A stretch of 64,000 bases of DNA from an uncultured Bacteroidales bacterium. GTDB taxonomy: Bacteria; Bacteroidota; Bacteroidia; Bacteroidales; UBA4417. The notes under the pieces are model-generated. The model ran no database searches and was not told the origin of the DNA. It saw only the letters and a program-made list of their open reading frames with translations. Positions 58,101-64,000 of this stretch are shown piece after piece; position 1 is the stretch's first letter, and each line of letters begins with the position of its first letter. A program made the translations under genes and the position numbers. The DNA lies in NCBI GenBank assembly GCA_903879715.1, contig CAIRMR010000016.1, positions 20,595 to 84,594 of the forward strand, read 5' to 3'.

Positions 58101-58676
58101 AGCCGTAAAGGTACCGAAAGCGAACCCAGCACAGGCCTCGGGTTAATTATCTGCAAAGAATTCATCCAAAAGCACGGAGGAAAATTATTTATTGAAAGTG
58201 AAGTTGGAAAAGGCAGCAGTTTTAGTTTTATACTTCCCGGCAGATCTCATCCTGATAAAGATACTGTCGGCATTGAAAGTATTCCTGGTACTAACGCAAT
58301 AAATCAAACTAAAACACTTAAAATTTTAATCGCCGAGGATGATGAAACATCGGGAATGCTACTGGCACTGTCGCTCAGACCATTAGGCAACAAAATTATA
58401 AACGTAAATAATGGCATTGCGGCTGTGGAGTCTTGCAAGAACATCCCTGACTTTGACCTGGTAATGATGGACATAAAAATGCCGGGCATGGATGGATATG
58501 AAGCTACCAGGCAAATACGGCAATTCAATAAACAAGTAGTTATCATCGCGCAAACAGCGTTTGGACTTAAAGGCGATCGCCAGAAAGCGCTTGACGCGGG
58601 ATGCAACGATTATATCCCGAAACCATTGAGCATTGCCATTTTAAAGGAACTGTTACAACAACACTTCAACCTTTAA
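55179..58676 (+). CDS. Membrane hybrid kinase with remnant periplasmic NMT1-like domain (PAS x5-HisKA-HATPase-REC)
   Basis: A 1165-residue protein. A signal peptide (1-23) is followed by only about 80 periplasmic residues, beginning VIALQLNIKHQFCLAGNYGS, which resembles the conserved N-terminus of NMT1/THI5-like substrate-binding proteins (LQLKW-HQFQFAGYYAA). The remaining ~250 residues of that fold are missing. A transmembrane helix (about 106-128) leads to five PAS units (150-265, 270-390, 400-525, 530-650, 655-775), HisKA (790-855, FSIIAHDLRSPLSGFLGL), HATPase (DSGIGMS, STGLGLIICKEF) and a receiver (LVMMDIKMPGMDGYEA). The receiver is close to those of the 44.6 and 48.8 kb kinases although the transmitter belongs to the AHDLR group. 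Confidence 0.94.
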   Translation: MNLIFKYSCLLWAGILMFGSIRAQQPTVIALQLNIKHQFCLAGNYGSFGKYLSEKAWFQAKRMQANDVVSEEITGSGIYTEKIRLLPAQQTQTLVLTTFIQHSPLVVLLLLITIILITGPGLAFFYYTSRKLKKEIINRALLEKDLLNSGEHYRDLFNNNSAAMAVIEDDSAISMVNDAFCQLTGFTKEEITGTSWIQQIPPGDRERMVEYNRIRMIDPVNAPDKYDFSFYHKNGEIKHSIMSVTVKENTRKTIASFIDITERIRLEKSLRESEEKFRDMANLLPQIVFETDLQGMLTYVNKQAFTILGYPENYDVSGINTLNLYIPEDIPRAIKNTKLKLEGKQEGNNEYTMLRYDGSLINVLVYSNPIIRDSKTLGLRGIIVDITAIKNAEEALREGEYKYRKLTESMKDVVWTLDPETMRFLYVSPSVEKLRGYTPEEVIAVPFDAALTPEGAAYVKKQLQEEIKKFMDSSIDQPHFTVQELEQPCKDGSSVWTEVVTNFYVNKKNNHLEVLGVTRDISERKRTEDELREKELQYRNLADSGRALIWRSGTDKLCYYFNKIWLEFTGHTLEQEMGNGWAEGVHPDDLDTCLKIYTTSFDKHEAFEMEYRLRHSSGEYRWLLDIGTPNFDSTNKFLGYIGHCFDISERKQVEDTLHETNAYLENLINYANAPIIVWNPQFRITRFNHAFESLTGRHEAEVVGQTIDILFPPELAENSMDLIRKTLSGERWETVEIEILHRDSSKKTVIWNSATVFAADGKTPVATIAQGQEITRRVKAEKELKLKNDELLILNTEKNKYFSIIAHDLRSPLSGFLGLTQIMAERLPQLTMEELQNIAANMRTSATNLFRLLENLLHWARIEQGLIPFDPKLFHLSPIITESIAMAIEPARKKGIEIAYSVPDDLTVVADTNMLQTIIRNLVSNAVKFTPKGGNISLSAEITSSKSIKISVTDSGIGMSNDMIENLFRLHVQTSRKGTESEPSTGLGLIICKEFIQKHGGKLFIESEVGKGSSFSFILPGRSHPDKDTVGIESIPGTNAINQTKTLKILIAEDDETSGMLLALSLRPLGNKIINVNNGIAAVESCKNIPDFDLVMMDIKMPGMDGYEATRQIRQFNKQVVIIAQTAFGLKGDRQKALDAGCNDYIPKPLSIAILKELLQQHFNL

Positions 58677-58838
58677 ACCATTTATTTAATGGTAACTGAT
58701 CACACTACTCCGGTAATTTTTTATTAACCGCAAAGCGATGCAGTGAGCCGGCCGAACCGGACGCAAAGCGTTAATGCGCAGAATGTCATCACTTTAAGAC
58801 GCAAAGACCAGGTTTCGTATTTACTGATAATTAGGATC

Positions 58839-58916
58839 TGCTGAAAAAGTACCAAATACGTATGAAGCAATTAAAAGGGGACTTCCCCCGGGCTATACTA
58901 CGAGCTTTTTTCAGCA
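58839..58916. repeat. Terminal-inverted-repeat-like pair
   Basis: TGCTGAAAAAG (58839-58849) and CTTTTTTCAGCA (58905-58916) are complementary apart from one extra T. They enclose 55 bp that include a CCCCCGGG-type GC-rich spot. This has the look of a tiny MITE or of the ends left by a deleted insertion sequence. Confidence 0.45.
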
Positions 58917-59057
58917 AAATCATCAAAATCCGTGCACTTCCTATAAAAAAAGAACAGATAACAGATTTGTATTTTTATCGTTTCAGACAAGGATAATCCC
59001 CAACGGAATAATCCAAAAACAAACAACAATATTTCCAAATAGGTTCAATAAAAAATA

Positions 59058-59195
59058 TTTCGTCCCTGACGGGACTTCCCAAAGATTATTATCTAACACT
59101 CTGCCAACATATTGTCCCTATCGGGACAGTCCCGGCGGGTCTGAATATTGGCAAAAAAATAATCCCCCCAAATCAGAAGTCCCGATAGGGACGAA
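59058..59195. repeat. REPIN-like cluster of GTCCC-N4-GGGAC palindromes
   Basis: Three hairpins with stem GTCCC/GGGAC and 4-nt loops lie at 59062-59075, 59114-59127 and 59179-59192. The first and third are in opposite orientation with matching flanks (TTTCGTCCC and GGGACGAAA), so they form a larger inverted repeat around the middle one. Paired inverted REPs are the layout of REPIN elements mobilised by RAYT transposases. No transposase gene is in the window. Confidence 0.7.
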
Positions 59196-59482
59196 ATCAG
59201 ATATATCGGCATTCCTGTTTAATAAAACAAATTGATATTTATGCTCTACTGAATTGTCATACTTAACAAGCGAGGTGAAATACAAGCAGTACGCGCATAA
59301 AGCCCAAGGCTTTCGGAAAATGTAACGCAACAGAATACCTTGTATTAATGACATGCGGGATTTTGCAAACCATGTCGGAATGGCGTAAGGCAATTGCTGC
59401 TGCATGCCTGTATCGTATCCGGATGATAAATGAGTAAAATTATTATACAGTTTTCAGTAAAAAAAATAGCGATTTTTTGCTC

Positions 59483-59505
59483 AAAAAAAAAAAAAAAAAA
59501 AAAAA
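59483..59505. repeat. A23 homopolymer
   Basis: Twenty-three consecutive adenines. The length may be inaccurate in any assembly. It could act as an upstream A-tract or a phase-variable spacer for the kinase at 59900, but it lies about 395 bp upstream. Confidence 0.8.
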
Positions 59506-59899
59506 GATTTGCAACATATTGACAACATGCACTTTAACATGCCATTTCTACATCTCCCTCTGGTCTTATTCCCCTCAATCTCAAAATAAATAAAAATTAA
59601 TCTGCAAGTACAAGTAAATATATTTAAAATGTTATGTATATTTAACCGCTTAATTTATTTTAATTCCGGACTTTTTAAGCGGGCCCGGAAAACTAATACG
59701 CTTGATCGCGCTACCCTTTATACAAACTTTATTATACTAAAAGTAACTTTATAAGCTTGCCTGAAGTCTTTTATTTTTAAATTTAAGAAGTAAGACTTTA
59801 AACATCAACTCTGCCGGAATTTATTAGTTTACAAATACAACTTAAGTATTGTCTCTTTAATCACTCATTTGCTGCCAGCACTTTATTCAGATCTTTTTA

Positions 59900-61348
59900 A
59901 TGAAAAACACTCCTGGTCCTGTATCAAACCACCTTCGTCAAAAAGCGGAGGAATTGCTGAAAAACAAACCTTCCAGAAACCAGTCGGAACTTTCGGAAGC
60001 CGAAACGTTGAGACTTATTCAAGAGCTTGAAGTCCACCAGGTAGAACTGGAAATGCAGAATGAAGAACTCATTCTGGCAAAAAAGCAAGCCGCTGATGCC
60101 GCTTCCGACAAATACGCCCGGTTATTCGATTTTGCGCCAACGGGTTATTTTACACTTAACCAGCTGGGCGAAATTACCGGGCTGAACCATCGCGGAGCAG
60201 CCTTACTCGGAATGGAACGATCGCTTTTGCTAAAATTCAGATTCGATCATTTTATTACTGATGATACAAAACCCGCTTTCAGTCACTTGCTTGCTAAAAT
60301 ATTTAAAAGCGCGGTAAATGAAACTTGCGAAGTTACCCTTACAGCATCTGATAAAATCCCCAGATACGTTGCTCTTCATGCCATTGCTGACGAAAATAAA
60401 GAATGCCTGGTAACAGTTGTTGATATTACTGAACGCAGGAAAACGGAAGAATTGTTAAAGAAAAGTGAACGGTTTTTAAAGGAAACCCAGGAGATTGCGC
60501 AGCTGGGCTCCTATACCATCGATTTTAAAGAAAGCACTTGGTTTGGTACGGAAATGCTGTATAAAGTCTTGGGCGTGAAACCCGACTTCAATAAGTCCTT
60601 CGAAGGCTGGATGTCTATTATTCATCCTGAATGGAGGCTGGTAATGCGGGAGTATTTCAACCAGGAAGTTATCCTCAGGAAACAAAAATTTGATAAGGAA
60701 TATAAAATTATCAGGCCCTATGATAAGTGTGAGCGATGGGTTCATTCAATAGGACGGATTGAATTTGATGAACGTAATCAGCCGCTAAAATTAGCAGGTA
60801 TAATTCGCGATATTACCGAGAGTAAAGTTGCGGAAGAAAAGATACACCTGGCACATGCCCGCCTTCGAAGGTTTATTGATTCGGATATTGTGGGCATTAT
60901 CATTGCGGATGCGGAAGGCAAAGTTATTGAGACCAATGAGTACTATCTCAATATTATAGGATACAGCCGCGCCGACTTCGAGGCAGGATTAGTTGATTGG
61001 CGGAAGCTAACTCCCCCCGAATGGCTATATACCGATGAAAAAGCAATAAAAGAATTACGCGAAAACGGGAAATGCACTCCTTATGAAAAAGAATACCTCC
61101 GAAAGGACGGCTCGAGGATTGTAGTTTTGATAACAGATGCCATGCTTCCCGGACCCGATGAACAAATTGCCGGGTTCATACTGGATATAACCGAAGGTAA
61201 AAAGGCAGAACTAGCCTTAAAGGAAAGCGAAGAGCGGTATCGTTTCATGTTTGCCAATAATCCTCAGCCCATGTGGATTTTTGATACGGAAACCCTGGCT
61301 TTCCTGGAAGTTAACCAGGCAGCGGTTAACCTTTATGGCTATTCGTAG
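59900..61348 (+). CDS. N-terminal portion of an amber-interrupted multi-PAS hybrid kinase
   Basis: This 482-residue product holds a coiled-coil leader (ETLRLIQELEVHQVELEMQN), three complete PAS units (about 68-175, 180-310, 315-435) and the first third of a fourth, stopping at QAAVNLYGYS. The stop is TAG at 61346-61348. The same frame continues with EEFLSMTLKDIRPAEDLPFL, exactly how a PAS domain proceeds after YGYS. The full gene (59900-63493) would encode 1197 codons including the TAG. The fragment alone has no transmitter and cannot be a kinase. It is either a pseudogene half, a sensor module that binds the C-terminal half, or part of a read-through product. Confidence 0.85.
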   Translation: MKNTPGPVSNHLRQKAEELLKNKPSRNQSELSEAETLRLIQELEVHQVELEMQNEELILAKKQAADAASDKYARLFDFAPTGYFTLNQLGEITGLNHRGAALLGMERSLLLKFRFDHFITDDTKPAFSHLLAKIFKSAVNETCEVTLTASDKIPRYVALHAIADENKECLVTVVDITERRKTEELLKKSERFLKETQEIAQLGSYTIDFKESTWFGTEMLYKVLGVKPDFNKSFEGWMSIIHPEWRLVMREYFNQEVILRKQKFDKEYKIIRPYDKCERWVHSIGRIEFDERNQPLKLAGIIRDITESKVAEEKIHLAHARLRRFIDSDIVGIIIADAEGKVIETNEYYLNIIGYSRADFEAGLVDWRKLTPPEWLYTDEKAIKELRENGKCTPYEKEYLRKDGSRIVVLITDAMLPGPDEQIAGFILDITEGKKAELALKESEERYRFMFANNPQPMWIFDTETLAFLEVNQAAVNLYGYS

Positions 61349-61364
61349 GAGGAATTTCTTTCGA
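61346..61364 (+). other. In-frame amber codon overlapping a Shine-Dalgarno-like sequence
   Basis: The TAG at 61346-61348 is part of TAGGAGGAA. This supplies an AGGAGG motif 11 nt before the in-frame ATG at 61364, a spacing suitable for reinitiation. Strong Shine-Dalgarno motifs are rare in Bacteroidota, including in this window. Confidence 0.7.
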
Positions 61365-63493
61365 TGACGCTAAAAGATATACGCCCTGCCGAAGACCTGC
61401 CGTTTCTCCGGGAAAGCCTCGAACCCACGCCAATTGAGTTTGCACAGGTAAAGGAAATCAGGCATATCAGGAAAAACGGAGAAATTATCCTGGTACAGAT
61501 TTCATGGCATTCCATGCTTTACAAAAGCCGGGTAGCGCGCCATGTGTTAATTAATGACATTACCAAACGCAAAGAGGCAGAAGCACAGCTTTTACGTAAT
61601 TCTAAGTTTACCGAAGCATTGTTAGAATCGATACCTATCCCGCTGTTTTTTAAAGATGCAAATGGTCTGTATTTGGGTTGTAACGAAGCGTTTTGTCTCC
61701 AGATGGGTGTTACTTCCGAAGGCATAAAGGGCAAATCAGTAATGGATCTGTGGCCGTCCGACCAGGCTAATATCTATCTTCAAAATGACCTGGATCTTAT
61801 AGCCAAGCCAACGCATCAAATTTATGAATCTACGATAACCGATAAATATAGCCAGGTCCGGGATGTAATATTAGCAAAAAATGTATTCTATGATGAGCTT
61901 GGCCAAATTGCCGGAATGGTTGGCACTTTCAACGACATAACTGAACGCAAACAGGCCGAAGAAGAATTGAAAAACAGCGAATTAAAATTCAGGCAATTCT
62001 TTGAAGCCAATACCGATGGGATACTCGTTTTTAATGTGAGCCTGGAAGGTCCTCCATCCAATATTATTGACCTGAACGAGAACGCGGCTAAAATGGTAGG
62101 CTTTACAAAAGAGGAAATGCTGCTTTTATCGCCTGACAAATTTGAACAGAATATTCCGTTTGAGGAAATCGCTAAACGCAAGAATGATTTATTAACCAAA
62201 GGCTTTTCAACGTTTGAAACAAATATAAAACATAAGGACGGCCATGAAATAGAAGTTGAAATTAAAGTGATGCTGATAAATTATAACAATCAGACCGCTT
62301 TAATGAATATTGTCAGGGATATTACTGATAGAAAAAACAGTGAAATCCAATTGCAGAAATATGCCATTGAGTTAAGTAAACAAATAGCGGAAAAAGATAA
62401 GTTTTTCTCCATTATTGCCCACGACCTTCGGGGGCCTTTTAACGGATTCCTCGAACTGACAGAAATGATGGCTTCCGGTTCATCCGGGTTATTGATGGAA
62501 GATATACAGAAGATTGCCGGTGTAATGAAAAAATCGGCAACCAATCTTTTCCGCTTATTGGGTAACCTTCTGGAGTGGTCGCGCATGCAGCGGGGCATTA
62601 CTACATATGATCCCAGGCCTGTTATTTTAAAATCAAAGATTCACGAAATAAACAGCTTTGCAGAGGAAGCAGCAGTTAAAAAAGGAATTGCCGTCAACTA
62701 TAGTATTCCTGCTGATTTGGTAGTATTTGCCGACGAAAATATGCTTGAAGGTATTCTTCGCAATTTAGTAACCAATGCCGTTAAATATTCCAATACAGGC
62801 GGAAACATAACCGTATCGGCTAACTATGTTCCCGGCGATACCGTTGAATTTTCAATCAAAGACAATGGGATAGGAATGAGCAAAACTATTGTTGATAATC
62901 TGTTTAACCTCAATGTAAATACAAGCCGCAAAGGAACCGCCGGTGAACTCAGCACCGGATTAGGATTAATGATTTGTAAAGATTTCATCGAAAAACACCA
63001 TGGCGTTCTGCGGATTGAATCCGAACCTGGAAAAGGCTCCACATTCTTTTTTACTCTCCCCGGCCGTATAGAATCCACAGCCCAAAATTCCGGTTCCGAT
63101 CCGGCAACCGATAACCTATTGAACCAGGACAGGAAACTTACTATATTAATCGCCGAGGACGAAGAAACATCCGATTTGCTGATCAGCATCGCGCTGGTTA
63201 AAATCAGTCGTGAAACTTACCACGCTAAAACCGGACTAGAAGCAATCGAAATCTGCCGGGTACAGCCTGATATTGATTTGATCATGATGGATATTAAAAT
63301 GCCTGAAATGGACGGCTATGAAGCCACCCGGCAAATCCGGCGGTTCAACAAAAACGTCATCATTATTGCGCAAACCGCTAATACCTATTCAAATGACAGG
63401 GAAAAAGCATTGGAGGCCGGATGCAACGATTATATAGCAAAACCGATCAACCAGTCGGAATTAATGGAAATAATACGGAAATACATCAGATAG
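61364..63493 (+). CDS. C-terminal portion of the amber-interrupted hybrid kinase (PAS-PAS-HisKA-HATPase-REC)
   Basis: A 709-residue product from the ATG at 61364, in the same frame as the upstream fragment and five codons after its stop. It begins inside a PAS domain (residues 1-70), then has two full PAS units (about 75-200 and 205-330), HisKA (345-410, FSIIAHDLRGPFNGFLEL), HATPase (RNLVTNAVKYS, DNGIGMS, STGLGLMICKDF) and a receiver (LIMMDIKMPEMDGYEA). All kinase motifs are intact with no further stops, so this half could still be an active kinase if translated. Its transmitter is a close paralogue of that at 52.1 kb and its receiver of those at 44.6-48.8 kb. Confidence 0.88.
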   Translation: MTLKDIRPAEDLPFLRESLEPTPIEFAQVKEIRHIRKNGEIILVQISWHSMLYKSRVARHVLINDITKRKEAEAQLLRNSKFTEALLESIPIPLFFKDANGLYLGCNEAFCLQMGVTSEGIKGKSVMDLWPSDQANIYLQNDLDLIAKPTHQIYESTITDKYSQVRDVILAKNVFYDELGQIAGMVGTFNDITERKQAEEELKNSELKFRQFFEANTDGILVFNVSLEGPPSNIIDLNENAAKMVGFTKEEMLLLSPDKFEQNIPFEEIAKRKNDLLTKGFSTFETNIKHKDGHEIEVEIKVMLINYNNQTALMNIVRDITDRKNSEIQLQKYAIELSKQIAEKDKFFSIIAHDLRGPFNGFLELTEMMASGSSGLLMEDIQKIAGVMKKSATNLFRLLGNLLEWSRMQRGITTYDPRPVILKSKIHEINSFAEEAAVKKGIAVNYSIPADLVVFADENMLEGILRNLVTNAVKYSNTGGNITVSANYVPGDTVEFSIKDNGIGMSKTIVDNLFNLNVNTSRKGTAGELSTGLGLMICKDFIEKHHGVLRIESEPGKGSTFFFTLPGRIESTAQNSGSDPATDNLLNQDRKLTILIAEDEETSDLLISIALVKISRETYHAKTGLEAIEICRVQPDIDLIMMDIKMPEMDGYEATRQIRRFNKNVIIIAQTANTYSNDREKALEAGCNDYIAKPINQSELMEIIRKYIR

Positions 63494-64000
63494 TGAATAG
63501 ACTTACACGGCCATTATCGCGCTAATTGGAACTAACTGATTATTTTTTAGTTAGGACTTGAAAAACAAAAATCGAATGTCTCTGGGTTTTCCCGGAGGGA
63601 ATCAACACCAATAGCTTAATGAAAGTGGAACATGGGATTGTCCGTAGGACATTAATATTCATTGTATTATGTTGATCCCCTAGCGGGGAATCGGGATTGG
63701 AGTTGTATTTTTTTTCATTGTTGTCCGGTTTAAAAAATATATCGTCCGCCTCAGGCGGACTTTTTTCGTCTTCTTAATTTGCTCTCTACCAACAGCTATT
63801 TGCTGCGCAAATAATCTACGGGACAGTCCGCCTCAGGCGGACGATATATATCAAGCATTGTAGCGTTTTCTGATTAATTTTACCGGACAACAATGATTTT
63901 TTTTATTGATATTTTTCCCCTGACGGGGAAAATCAAATCGATAATGTGCATGGATTATGAAAAGAATGGTAAGATATCCTTGCATCGGTTATTGTGTGAA
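63494..64000. other. Palindrome-rich intergenic region at the window end
   Basis: No gene is seen. Small hairpins occur at 63639-63651 (TGTCC/GGACA), 63677-63688 (CCCC TAGC GGGG) and 63917-63928 (CCCC TGAC GGGG), around the larger nested element at 63716-63895. Confidence 0.55.
63716..63895. repeat. 180-bp nested palindromic element (REPIN or MITE-like)
   Basis: Outer arms CATTGTTGTCCGGT (63716-63729) and ACCGGACAACAATG (63882-63895) are perfect 14-bp complements. Inner 24-bp blocks at 63737-63760 and 63826-63849 are complements with one central difference, and each is itself a hairpin with stem GTCCGCC/GGCGGAC and loop TCA. The layout is two REP-like hairpins in opposite orientation inside terminal inverted repeats. 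No transposase lies inside. Confidence 0.8.

Larger units (their letters stand above)
58677..59899. other. Repeat-rich intergenic region
   Basis: A 1,223-bp region without a convincing gene. It contains CGCAAAG heptamers repeated near 58731-58807, a TIR-like pair at 58839-58916, REP-like palindromes at 59062-59192, and a run of 23 A at 59483-59505. A 95-codon minus-strand frame (59118-59405) runs through the palindromes and is judged non-coding or a relic. The last 300 bp before the kinase ATG are plain AT-rich DNA without an exact promoter match. Confidence 0.5.

Noticed and set aside
59118..59405. 95-codon minus-strand frame
   Set aside because: It runs through two REP-like palindromes, has no recognisable domain and lies in a repeat-rich spacer; more likely a by-product of repeat sequence.
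61346..61348. Pyrrolysine or other dedicated recoding at the TAG
   Set aside because: No pyrrolysine genes or recoding structure are visible, and the residue falls in an ordinary PAS loop where Arg, Lys, Gln or Glu is usual. A point mutation is simpler, although read-through is not excluded.

Overview
The window reads as a chromosome segment from a Gram-negative member of the Bacteroidota, most likely in or near the order Bacteroidales. Evidence for this: a HmuY-like protein ending in a type IX secretion (T9SS) sorting domain, Bacteroidota-type promoters (TTG, 19-20 nt, TAnnTTTG), the OstA / amidase / MlaD / LptD-like outer-membrane gene group, a reg_prop/Y_Y_Y sensor kinase, and the near absence of Shine-Dalgarno sequences. 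I found no rRNA, tRNA, CRISPR array or complete insertion sequence.

Layout. 0-4 kb: a minus-strand heme-uptake locus, consisting of a small membrane protein, a HmuY-like T9SS cargo and a TonB-dependent receptor cut by the window start. 4-9.4 kb: flavodoxin, a NarL-type two-component pair, a thioredoxin-like protein, a BNR-type lipoprotein and panC. 9.8-13.6 kb: two soluble PAS histidine kinases. 13.7-20.8 kb: envelope biogenesis (LptD-like, N-acetylmuramoyl-L-alanine amidase, MlaD/MCE, OstA/LptA-like). 20.9-24.6 kb: gatE and gatD, the tRNA-dependent amidotransferase normally regarded as archaeal. 24.6-31.6 kb: two co-directional giant sensor kinases. 32.2-37.1 kb: a YyaL/DUF255 thioredoxin-fold protein, a HigBA-like toxin-antitoxin pair with a palindromic operator, and a CLC channel with CBS domains. 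37.3-43.8 kb: two overlapping giant kinases. 44.5-63.5 kb: five more giant multi-PAS kinases in a plus-strand tandem array; the last is split by an in-frame amber codon. The array is followed by REP/REPIN-like palindromes.

The dominant feature is the concentration of sensory kinases: eleven single-polypeptide histidine kinases plus one NarL-type kinase, with only one recognisable DNA-binding response regulator (about 5.7 kb). The large kinases carry three to six PAS domains combined with GAF, CHASE, PocR, propeller or membrane input modules, and six carry a C-terminal receiver (counting the split kinase as one gene). Sequence similarity among them points to expansion by duplication and exchange of receiver modules, with decay visible in two: a residual NMT1-like domain at 55.2 kb and an internal stop at 61.3 kb. 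No free Hpt protein or output regulator is encoded beside them, so phosphate must flow to partners elsewhere, or within and between these proteins.

The observations most worth a second look are the bacterial gatDE pair, the tandem kinase array with its amber-interrupted member, and several palindromic elements (16.5 kb, 48.06 kb, 59.1 kb and 63.7 kb) not explained by the genes. All domain calls come from reading the translated sequence; no database search was run.
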